Positions 56,198-64,000 of a stretch of 64,000 bases of DNA are shown here, in pieces. Source of the stretch: Chlorocebus sabaeus (lineage: Eukaryota; Chordata; Mammalia; Primates; Cercopithecidae); the NCBI RefSeq assembly GCF_047675955.1, contig NC_132925.1, forward strand, positions 19,058,688 through 19,122,687, in the 5' to 3' direction. The first letter of the stretch is position 1; every line of letters begins with the position of its first letter. Made by a program: the position numbers and the translations under genes. The notes beneath the pieces are model-generated. The model had not been told where the DNA came from, did not search any database, and saw nothing but the letters and a program-made list of their open reading frames with translations.

Positions 56198-56615
56198 ACT
56201 ATGATGAACATTTATTATCTCTCACAGTTTCTGTTGGTCAAGAACATGAAAGATGTTTAGCTTAAAGTTCTGACTCTTTAATATCTCTGATGGTGTAGCA
56301 ATCAAGAATTTGCAGCTGTACTGGCTTACTTATTGGCTGGCAAGCTGATGCTGGGTATTGACATGAGACATCAGTTCCTCTTTTTGTGGATCACTGTGAA
56401 AGATGCCTAAGTGTCCTTACAACACAGTGACAGCCTTCCCCCAGATCAGATGATCTGAGAGAGGAAGAAGCTCTCCTCTTTATGACCTAGCCTCAGAATC
56501 ACATGGCATCACTCCTACCCCATTTTACTCAATAGAATGAACCATTCAGTCTGTCCACATTTGAGGAAAAGTGAATGCAAGGGGAAGACTGTCAATGAAT
56601 TCATGACATTTAAAA
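56198..56615 (-). mobile_element. MLT1 LTR, antisense, main part
   Basis: 'catttattatctctcacag', 'ggctggcaagctgatgctgg', 'gtgtccttacaacacagtg', 'ccttcccccagatcagatg' and 'tttatgacctagcctcagaa' match an MLT1 LTR in antisense, continuing from 55,303-55,348. Confidence 0.8.
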
Positions 56616-56784
56616 CTATTGGAACTATTACATATAAAAAGTGTATACATCAATCTTTAACACAAAATAAGTAATACATAGTTTGGTACTGTATCTTTAA
56701 AAAACTATAAACATATTGTCCCAATGCTTTGTTGTTGGTGTGTAGTCATGTCTTTCACTTTCATATATTTATTTTGTATTCACC
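56616..56784. other. AT-rich sequence, no assignment
   Basis: A short stretch between MLT1 and the old L1M; nothing recognised. Confidence 0.4.
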
Positions 56785-56951
56785 ATTTTGAAAAACTGTC
56801 TAATTAATTATATTAATTTATTAATAGATCCTTCGAGGCTTTCTATGAATACAGCCACGGTATCTGCAAATAAACAATTGTTTTTTAAATTTTTGAATCT
56901 TCATGAATCTTTGTTTGATTTTGCTACATGGGTTAGGATCTCCAGTACAAT
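56785..56951 (-). mobile_element. Old L1M, antisense, reverse transcriptase region (left part)
   Basis: 'gtatctgcaaataaacaattg' matches the antisense FADD-region text of old L1M, and 'ttaggatctccagtacaat' the following step. The element continues at 61,391 after L1-F. Confidence 0.7.
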
Positions 56952-57182
56952 TTTTTTTTTTGTTTTTTTTTTTTGTACTTTAAGTTCTAGGGTACATGTG
57001 CACAACGTGCAGGTTTGTTACCTATGTATACACGTGCCATGTTGGTGTGCTGCACCCATTAACTCATCATTTACATTAGGTATATCTCCTAATGCTATCC
57101 CTCCCCCCTCCCCCATCCCCCATCCCCACAATAGGACCCAGTGTGTGATGTTCCCCTTCCTGTGTCCAGGTGACCTCATTGT

Positions 57183-59276
57183 TCAATTCCCACCTATGAG
57201 TGAGAACATGCGGTATTTGGTTTTTTGTTCTTGCGATAGTTTGCTGAGAATGATGGTTTCCAGCTGCATCCATGTCCCTAAAAAGACATGAACTCATCCT
57301 TTTTTATGGCTGCATAGTATTCCATGGTGTATATGTGCCATATTTTCTTAATCCAGTCTGTCACTGATGGACATTTGGGTTGATTCCAAGTCTTTGCTAT
57401 TGTGAATAGTGCCTCAATAAACTTACGTGTGCATGTGTCTTTATAGCAGCATGATTTTTAGTCCTTTGGGTATATCCCCAGTAATGGGATGGCTAGGTCA
57501 AACGGTATTTCTAGTTCTAGATCCTGGAGGAATCGCCACACTGTTTTGCACAATGGTTGAACAAGTTTACAGTCCCACTAACAGCGTAAAAGTGTTCCTA
57601 TTTCTCCACATCCTCTCCAGCACCTGTTGTTTCCTGATTTTTTAATGATTGCCATTCTAACTGGTGTGAGATGGTATCTCACTGTGGTTTTGATTTGCGT
57701 TTTTTCTCTGATGGTGAGTGATGATGAGCATTTTTTCATGTGTCTGTTGGCTGTATGAATGTCTTCTTTTGAGAAGTGTCTGTTCATATCCTTTGCCCAC
57801 TTTTTGATGGGGTTGTTTGTTTTTTTCTTGTAAACTTGATTGGGTTCTTTATAGGTTCTGGATATTAGCCCTTTGTGAGATGAGTAGATTGCAAAAATTT
57901 TCTCCCATTCTGTAGGTTGCCTGTTCACTTTGATGATAGTTTCTTTTGCTGTGCAGAAGCTCTTTAGTTTAATTAGATCCCATTTGTCAATTTTGGCTTT
58001 TGTTGCCATTGCTTTTGGTGTTTCACACATGAAGTCCTTGCCCATGCCTATGTCCTGAATGGTATTGCCTAGGTTTTCTTCTAGGGTTTTTATGGCATTA
58101 GGTCTAACATTTAAGTCTCTAATCCATCTTGAATTAAGTTTCGTATAAGGAGTAAGGAAAGGATCCAGTTCCAGCTTTCTACTTATGGCTAGCCAATTTT
58201 CCCAGCACCATTTATTAAATAGGGAATCCATTCGCTCAGTTCTGCTCTGATCTTAGTTATTTCTTGCCTTCTGCTACCTTTTGAATGTGTTTGCTCTTGC
58301 TTCTCTAGTTCTTTTAATTGTGATGTTAGGGTGTCAATTTTAGATCTTTCCTGCTTTCTCTTGTGGGCATTTAGTGCTATAAATTTCCCTCTGCACACTG
58401 CTTTAAATGTGTCCCAGAGATTCTGGTATATTGTTTCTTTGTTCTCATTCATTTTAAAGAACATCTTTATTTCTGCCTTCATTTCGTTATGTACCCAGTA
58501 GTCATTCAGGAGCAGGTTGTTCAGTTTCCATGTAGTTGAGCAGTTTTGATTGAGTTTCCTAGTCCTGAGTTGTAGTTTGATTGCACCATGGTCTGAGAGA
58601 CAGTTTGTTGTGATTTCTGTTTTTTTACATTTTCTGAGGAGTGCTTTACTTCCAACTATGTGGTCAATTTTGGAATAAGAGCGATGTGGTGCTGAGAAGA
58701 ATGTATATTCTGTTGATTTGGGGTGGAGAGTTCTGTAGATGTCTATTAGGTCTGTTTGGTTCAGAGTTGAGTTCAATTCCTGGATATCCTTGTTAACTTT
58801 CTGTCTCGTTGACCTGTCTACTGTTGACAGTGGGGTGTTAAAGTGTCCCATTATTATTGTATGTGAGTCTAAGTCTCTTTGTAAGTCTCTAAGGACTTGC
58901 TTTATGAATCTGGGTGTTCCTGTATTGGGTGCATATATATTTAGGATAGTTAGCTCTTCCTGTTGAATTGATCCCTTTACCATTATGTAATGGCCTTCTT
59001 TGTCTCTTTTGATCTTTGATGGCTTAAAGTCTGTTTTATCAGAGACTAGGATTGCAACCCCTGCTTTTTTTGTTTTCCATTTGCTTGGTAGATCTTCCTC
59101 CATCCCTTTACTTTGAGCCTATGTGTGTGTCTGCATGTGTGATGGATCTCTTGAATACAGCAAACTGACAGGTCTTGACTCTTTATCCAATTTGTCAGTC
59201 TGTGTCTTTTCATTGGAGCATTTTGCCCATTTACATTTAAGGTTAATATTGTTATGTGTGAACTTGATCCTGTCAT
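57183..59276 (-). pseudogene. L1-F ORF2, endonuclease joined to C-terminal region
   Basis: ATG at 59,276 opens 'MTGSSSHITILTLNVNGQN', with 'CIQEIHH' at the catalytic glutamate (threonine replaced by isoleucine next to it). The frame shifts near 59,060. Endonuclease continues in 58,189-59,103 with 'FNTPLSTVDRSTRQK' and 'SDHGAIKLQLR'. At about 58,230 it jumps to the C-terminal region, open at 57,578-58,231 ('DSLFNKWCWENWLAIS'). Fingers, palm with FADD, and thumb are gone, and the join is out of frame. The product could not reverse-transcribe. Confidence 0.85.
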
Positions 59277-59366
59277 TATGATATTAGCTGGTTATTTTGC
59301 TTGCTAGTTTATGCAATTTCTTCCTAGCCTCGATGGACTTTACATTTTGACATGTTTTTGCAATGG

Positions 59367-60354
59367 CTAGTACCTGTTTTTCCTTTCCATGTTTAGTGCT
59401 TCCTTCAGGATCTCTTGTAGGGCAGGCCTGGTGGTGACAAAATCTGTAAGCATTTGCTTGTCTGTAAAGGATTTTATTTCTCCTTCACTGATGAAACTTA
59501 GTTTGGCTGGATATGAAATTCTGGGTTGAAAATTCTTTTCTTTAGGAATATTGAATATTGGCCCCCACTCTCTTCTGGCTTGTAGAGTTTCTGCTGAGAG
59601 ATCTGCTGTTAGTCTGATGGGCTTTCCTTTGTGTGTAACCCGACCTTTCTCTCTGGCTGCCCTTAACATTTTTTCCTTCATTTCAACTTTGGTGAATCTG
59701 ACAATTATGTGTCTTGGAGTTGCTCTTCTCGAGGAGTATCTTTCTGGCGTTCTCTTTATTTCCTGAATTTGAATGTTGGCCTGCCTTACTAGGTTGGGGA
59801 AGTTCTCCCTGATGATATCCTGCAGAGTGTTTTCCAACTTGGTTCCATTTTCCCCATCACTTTCAGGCACTCCAATCAGACGTAGATTTGGTCTTTTCAC
59901 ATAATCCTATATTTCTTGGAGGCTTTGTTCATTTCTTTTTACTCTTTTTTCTCTACACTTCTCTTCTCACTTCATTTCATTCATTTGATCTTCAATCGCT
60001 GATACTCTTTCTTCTAGTTGATCGAGTCGGTTACTGAAACTTGTGCATTTGTCATGTAGTTCTTATGTTATGGTTTTCATCTCTATCAGTTCTTTTAAGG
60101 ACTTCTCTACATTGGTTATTCTAATTAGCCATTTGTCAAATCGTTTTTCAAGGTTTTTAGTTCTTTGCGCTGGTTACATAGTTCCTCCTTTAGCTCTGAG
60201 AAGTTTGATCGACTGAAACCTTCTTGTCTTCACTCGTCAAAGTCATTCTCCCTCCAGCTTTGATCCATTGCTGGCGATGAGCTGCCTTACCTTGGAGGGG
60301 AGATGTGCTCTGATTTTTTGAATTTCCAGCTTTTCTGCACTGCTTTTTCCCCAT
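59367..60354 (-). pseudogene. L1-F ORF1 (RNA-binding protein), C-terminal half open
   Basis: The ORF1 start lies at 60,352-60,354 on the minus strand ('atggggaaaaagcagtgc'). The N-terminal and coiled-coil part is interrupted. From 59,900 down to 59,367 there are 177 open codons covering the RRM and C-terminal domain: 'KRPNLRLIGVPES', 'RRATPRHIIVRFTKVEMKEK', 'ISYPAKLSFISEGEIKSF', ending 'NMERKNRY'. L1 ORF1p binds RNA as a trimer and acts as a nucleic-acid chaperone. This half retains the RNA-binding surface residues, but without the coiled coil it would not trimerise. Confidence 0.85.
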
Positions 60355-61029
60355 CTTTGTGGTTTTATCTGCCTTTGATGATGATCTTTGATGATGGTGA
60401 CATACTGATGGGGTTTTAGTGTAGGTGTCCTTTCTGTTTGTTAGTTTTCCTTTTAACAGTCAGGACTCTCAGCTGTAGGTCTGTTGGAGTTTGCTTGATG
60501 TCCACTCCAGACACCGTTTGCCTGGGTATCAGCAGCGGAGGCTGCAGAAGATAGAATATTGCTGAACAGCGAGTGTTGCTGTCTGATTCTCGCTCTGGAA
60601 GCTTTGTCTCAGAGGTGTACCCCACCGTGTGAGGTGTGAGGTGTAGGTCTGCACCTAGTGGGGGATGTCTCCCAGTTAGGCTACTCAGGGGTCAGGAACC
60701 CACTTGAGCAGGCAGTCAGTCCGTTCTCAGATCTCAACCTCCATGCTGGGCAATCCACTGCTCTCTTCAAAGCTGTCAGACAGGGGCATTTACCTCTGCC
60801 AAGGTTTCTGCTGCTTTCTGTTTAGCTATGCCCTGTCCCCAGAGGAGGAGTCTACAGAGGCAAGCTGGCCTCCTTGAGCTGTGGTGGGCTCCACCCAATT
60901 CGAGTTTCCTGGGGGCTTTGTTTACCTACTTAAAACTCAGCAATGGCAGGTGCCCCTCCCCCAGCCTCATTGCTGCCTTGCAGTTAGATCTCAGACTGCT
61001 GCGCTAGCAATGAGGGAGGCTCCGTGGGC

Positions 61030-61266
61030 ATGGGACCCTCTGGGCCAGGTGTGAGATATGATCTCCTGGTGTGCCATTTGCTAAGACCCTTGGTAAAGTG
61101 CAGTATTGGGGTCGGAGTTACCCGATTTTCCAGGTGTTGTGTGTCTCAATTTCCTTTGGCTAGGAAAAGGAATTCCCTTCCCCCTTGCACTTCCCAGGTG
61201 AGGCAATGCCTTGCCCTGTTTCTGGTCGGGCTGCACCTGTGGACCAGCGCCAGCTGTCCTACATGA
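61030..61266 (+). CDS. ORF0-like antisense reading frame in the L1-F 5' UTR
   Basis: An ATG at 61,030 opens 78-79 codons on the strand opposite to L1-F, through 'VGVTRFSRC' and ending 'HLWTSASCPT'. Primate L1 5' UTRs carry a short antisense frame, ORF0, in this region, driven by the L1 antisense promoter and able to splice into flanking exons. A donor-like 'cag/gtgagg' lies inside at about 61,195. That this is ORF0 is inferred from position and direction; expression is unknown. Confidence 0.4.
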   Translation: MGPSGPGVRYDLLVCHLLRPLVKCSIGVGVTRFSRCCVSQFPLARKRNSLPPCTSQVRQCLALFLVGLHLWTSASCPT

Positions 61267-61369
61267 CACGCCCCAGTGAGATGAACCCAATACCTCAGTT
61301 GAAAATGCAGAAATCACCCATCTTTTGTGTTGCTCATGCTGGGAGCTGGAGGCTGGAGTTGTTGCTATT

Positions 61370-61380
61370 CGGCCATCTTG
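61370..61380 (-). promoter_or_regulatory. YY1 site at the L1-F 5' end
   Basis: On the minus strand it reads 'caagatggccg', a full YY1-type core, about 10 bases inside the element end. YY1 binding here directs accurate L1 transcription start. Confidence 0.8.
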
Positions 61381-61390
61381 CAGAAATTCC

Positions 61391-61655
61391 CTCCAGTACG
61401 ATACTGAAAGGAGTGGTGACAATAGATATTCTTGGTTTATCATTGATATTCTAGGACATACTCTCAACCTTTCACTTGTGGTATTGACAGAAAGCATTTT
61501 GTAGATGTTCTCTGTTAGTCAAGAATGTTTTCTTCTGTACCTAGTTTGTTAAGTTTTTATCAAGACTGAATACTGAATTTTCTTTCCTGAGACTGCTGAG
61601 ATACATATGTTTTTCTTCTCCTAGAATGTAATTGTGATAAATCACAACTTCATGT
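61391..61655 (-). mobile_element. Old L1M, antisense, reverse transcriptase region (right part)
   Basis: Resumes the host after L1-F: 'gatactgaaaggagtggtg', 'tagtttgttaagtttttatc', 'gtttttcttctcctagaatg', 'gtgataaatcacaacttc', in the order of antisense old L1 ORF2. It fades near 61,655. Confidence 0.7.
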
Positions 61656-62749
61656 TTCCTCTTTTTCATTAGATGTTCCCAGAGCTAAGGATGGTCCTTT
61701 CCTGAGGTTTCTGAGTGATTTAGACCACGATTCATAGCCATGTCAACTCTGAAAGCAAACCTTTGGTCATTAACATTTTATACTTTCACCTTCGTTGTAG
61801 GTGTCAAGTCTTGATAAATCAGGATTTGCGTTTATCTTAAGTATTTTTTCTAGAGTTAGTTTTTTATACTATATATTTGTTAAAAATATTCTCTGAGTTT
61901 TAGCAGAAAGAGCTTTTAATAATAAGCCTTATACAGTACAATTTTTATGCAATGAAATAGCTAAATTGGGTCTTTCTGTAGTCACTACTAAAAGAGTAAG
62001 TATAGAAAAATTACATTTTCATTTTTAACTTATTTGAAATAATGTGAAACACAAAAATGCACACACACACACATACAAACACATTGCACATACTCAAAAA
62101 AGCAGCTGAATTTAGTTATATAAATAGATTGAATCTAAATTGATTTCATAGTTGATTTATTTCACAATTATTAGTTGTTTTCCCTTTAGTTGAAAGGTGT
62201 ACCCAAGGAGGAAAAAAAGTTCTACTTTCCCTCTGGGCTCCTATGAACAAAACAAAACATCACAGAGCTGGAGCCAGGCAGTACATTAGCCTGCATCCAG
62301 TAAAGCAGAAACAAAGCTGTATTTTACATTTCCTCTTAGAATAATAATTAAAAAAGAAACTAGCCTTTCTCTTTTTCCTTGGAATTGAGCCCTGCTGACC
62401 TTAAATATTTTACCTTTTCCCCTATTTAGCAGTCCAGTAGGTAAGAATTACTCGTGGTTAGCCAGCTGGAAAAGAAGACAGCCTCCCAGCTCCACCTCTG
62501 AAACTTACTTTCCTTCTCTTTTTGACCATGCCTGAAGTGGCTCCTTCTCAGTCCAGCAGTTCGTATTCTTTGAACATCAGGACTGCTGTCACAAGCACTT
62601 GCAGGTGTCAAATCCCAATAAATGTCAAACAAATTGATTTCACTCATTTTGCATCTTGGGTTTCTCTTAGAAGTGTGAGGGTTGGTTTAAAAAAGAACGT
62701 GTATGGGAAAAGCTGGCAAAGTATTTGTACATATTGGCAAAGCATAAAG
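61656..62749. other. Unique-looking sequence
   Basis: No repeat family recognised apart from a CA tract near 62,061-62,075. Short frames only (73 codons minus and 94 codons plus near 62,430-62,800) without motifs. A pyrimidine tract followed by AG near 61,795 is not backed by an exon. Confidence 0.4.
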
Positions 62750-62985
62750 AAAGGCAAAGTTGGCAAGAGACAGAATAATAATTACTACCATACTCAGAGT
62801 GCCTAGTATATGCCAGGCATTTATAAACAAAATTTCATTTACTCTTTTACCACTCCAGGGAGCAAGCATTGTTACCTCAAGTTTACAGACCAGAAGCTGA
62901 TGTTCAGAGTTGCACTCTAGTTAGTGGCTGAGCTGGGATATGAATCCAGTTGTTTTCAATTCCAAAGTCCACACTGACCCTTGCT
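62750..62985 (+). mobile_element. MIR relic
   Basis: 'gagtgcctagtatatgccagg', 'gcattgttacctcaag', 'ttacagaccagaagctgatg', 'gttagtggctgagctgggat' and 'atgaatccagttgttttc' follow the MIR 3' part in sense. Confidence 0.85.
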
Positions 62986-64000
62986 TTAGTCATCCTAGAC
63001 AATACATTTTCATTTACCCTTCTGATTGCTTAAATACATTACTAATGGTATATATTTAAAAGCACAAGCAAATTTTAACAGTCAAATGTAACAACAAATG
63101 AACTGGAATAATCAGTCATGTGTGCTTTGAGTAATACTGCATTCAAGAGCATACTAACATGATGCCCTTCTATTTGGCGCACTATAGCAAGACAGTGTCT
63201 TGTCAAGTCCTCCAAATTCATAGGTTGTGAATTTTAATAAACATTCCTTTTAGGCAAAGAAGCAGCACAAAGCTATTTTAATGGGTCGTGAAACAACATT
63301 CTGGTGTAAAAGAACTTTCAGATTTTGTATAATAAGTTTAATTGGTTGTCACTTGTTTATGATCATGAACAAATTACCAACCAATAATAGGTGCACCATT
63401 TCCAAAAATTTTATTATCTGCAAATGATACCACCTGTCTTAAAACTACCGGATAAATAACAGATCTTACAATAGATACTTGGACAACTCGTTATTACATT
63501 TCCAAATTTGTGGCTTTGAAAAAAAATATTCTGCTGTTATTTCTGCAAGTAATTCTTTTTTTCTATGAATAGCTATGAATACGGTCCTTCTGGATTTCAG
63601 GGAATTATACCTTTTACAAAAGTAGGATACCTAGATGAAATGTGACAGCCTAACTTTATAGACTTCAAACTTTGTTCTGGGGAAGTTATGAGAAGGGAGG
63701 AGAAACTGGTTGTAGCCAGGAGGATTCTTCCATAGTAGTGTGTGGATAAAGATAAATACAATATTCCTACTTTTGTTAGGAGGTAAAAATTGTGAGTTAT
63801 ACTAACTTTCAATTTGGAATAAGTATATAAATAACCAATCGAATACAAAGACTGTGATCTTATTTCCTATAGTTTCTTGATTTCTATTTCATGCATTCAT
63901 TTATGTATTAATGTACTCTTAACAAACATTATCAACAAATGTCAATTTCCCAGGATAGAGTGAAAGGATTTTTTTTTCTCTTATGTGATGTTTATACTCA
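62986..64000. other. Unique-looking sequence
   Basis: AT-rich DNA to the window end. No repeat family, RNA gene or convincing frame; the 83-codon minus-strand frame at 63,597-63,848 has no motif. Confidence 0.4.

Larger units (their letters stand above)
56952..61390 (-). mobile_element. L1-F: L1PA-grade L1 with intact 5' end and reverse transcriptase deletion
   Basis: T-rich tail, 3' UTR, ORF2 (57,183-59,276), ORF1 (59,367-60,354) and 5' UTR (60,355-61,390), all on the minus strand. Flanking duplication 'ctccagtacaat' (56,940-56,951) and 'ctccagtacgat' (61,391-61,402). The 5' end lies about 10 bases before the YY1 motif, so it inserted at full length. One internal deletion at about 58,226-58,232 removes some 1.7 kb of ORF2, judged against L1-E (43,607-45,333). 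Without it the element would be about 6.2 kb. Confidence 0.92.
60355..61390 (-). promoter_or_regulatory. L1-F 5' UTR with internal promoter
   Basis: A 1.04-kb L1PA-type 5' UTR on the minus strand: 'cttttaacagtcaggactc' (upstream of ORF1), 'ctctcttcaaagctgtcag', 'gtggtgggctccaccc', 'gcctcattgctgcc', ending at the YY1 site. In related active L1s this region drives sense transcription from its outer end and an antisense promoter toward the flank. CpG content looks reduced, suggesting long methylation. Confidence 0.8.

Noticed and set aside
58189..58240. Spliced L1 retrocopy as the cause of the ORF2 gap in L1-F
   Set aside because: The junction lacks GT donor and AG acceptor in the sense reading, so genomic deletion is preferred.
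61790..61810. Splice acceptor of a host exon
   Set aside because: A pyrimidine stretch followed by AG is common; no open frame or donor supports an exon.

Overview
This is primate, almost certainly human, intergenic DNA. The evidence is the repeat content: AluY and older Alus, L1PA-grade LINE-1 copies, THE1/MST-type MaLR LTRs, a MER11-like class II LTR, a Tigger1 DNA transposon, MIR and L2 relics, long A runs and microsatellites. I see no host protein-coding gene, tRNA, rRNA or CRISPR array. The only protein-like sequence belongs to decayed L1 ORFs and the Tigger transposase. Subfamily names come from recalled consensus sequences and are approximate.

Layout. 1-3,001: a MaLR provirus-like element in antisense (LTR, internal region, LTR), with a second MaLR LTR inserted in one of its LTRs. 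3,002-13,497: an old L1M interrupted by an MLT1-type LTR and by an 8.36-kb L1 (L1-A), which itself carries an Alu and two antisense L1 pieces. 13,500-14,770: MER11-like solo LTR. 14,830-18,622: L1-B, with a tandem-repeat 5' UTR and a deletion from mid ORF1 to the end of ORF2. 18.6-24.4 kb: unique DNA, a MIR, an old L1M interrupted by a 5'-inverted L1 and a MaLR LTR, then two antisense Alus. 24.4-29.15 kb: unique DNA, two A runs, an AluY with a pentanucleotide tail, and an antisense old L1M. 29.16-41.6 kb: two head-to-tail L1s (L1-C and L1-D). 41.6-47.6 kb: antisense Tigger1 split by L1-E. 47.58-47.95 kb: a small retro-insertion that looks like an L1 3' transduction. 48-55 kb: mostly unique, with an L2, an ERVL LTR and an L1M/HAL1-like piece. 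55.1-56.6 kb: MIR, then MLT1 interrupted by a deleted MaLR. 56.8-61.65 kb: old L1M interrupted by L1-F, which has an intact 5' end but has lost its reverse transcriptase domain. 61.7-64 kb: unique DNA with a MIR.

No genes work together here. The window is a layered record of retrotransposition, and insertion order can be read from target-site duplications. Strong ones flank the L1 pieces at 4,966, 9,148, 42,321 and 56,952, the AluY at 26,473 and the LTRs at 423 and 22,451. Remaining function, if any, would be regulatory: L1 and ERV promoters, and an ORF0-like antisense frame in the L1-F 5' UTR. I found no undescribed biological system. The most interesting items are the candidate 3' transduction at 47.6-47.95 kb and a sense reading frame shared by the 5' UTRs of L1-C and L1-D.
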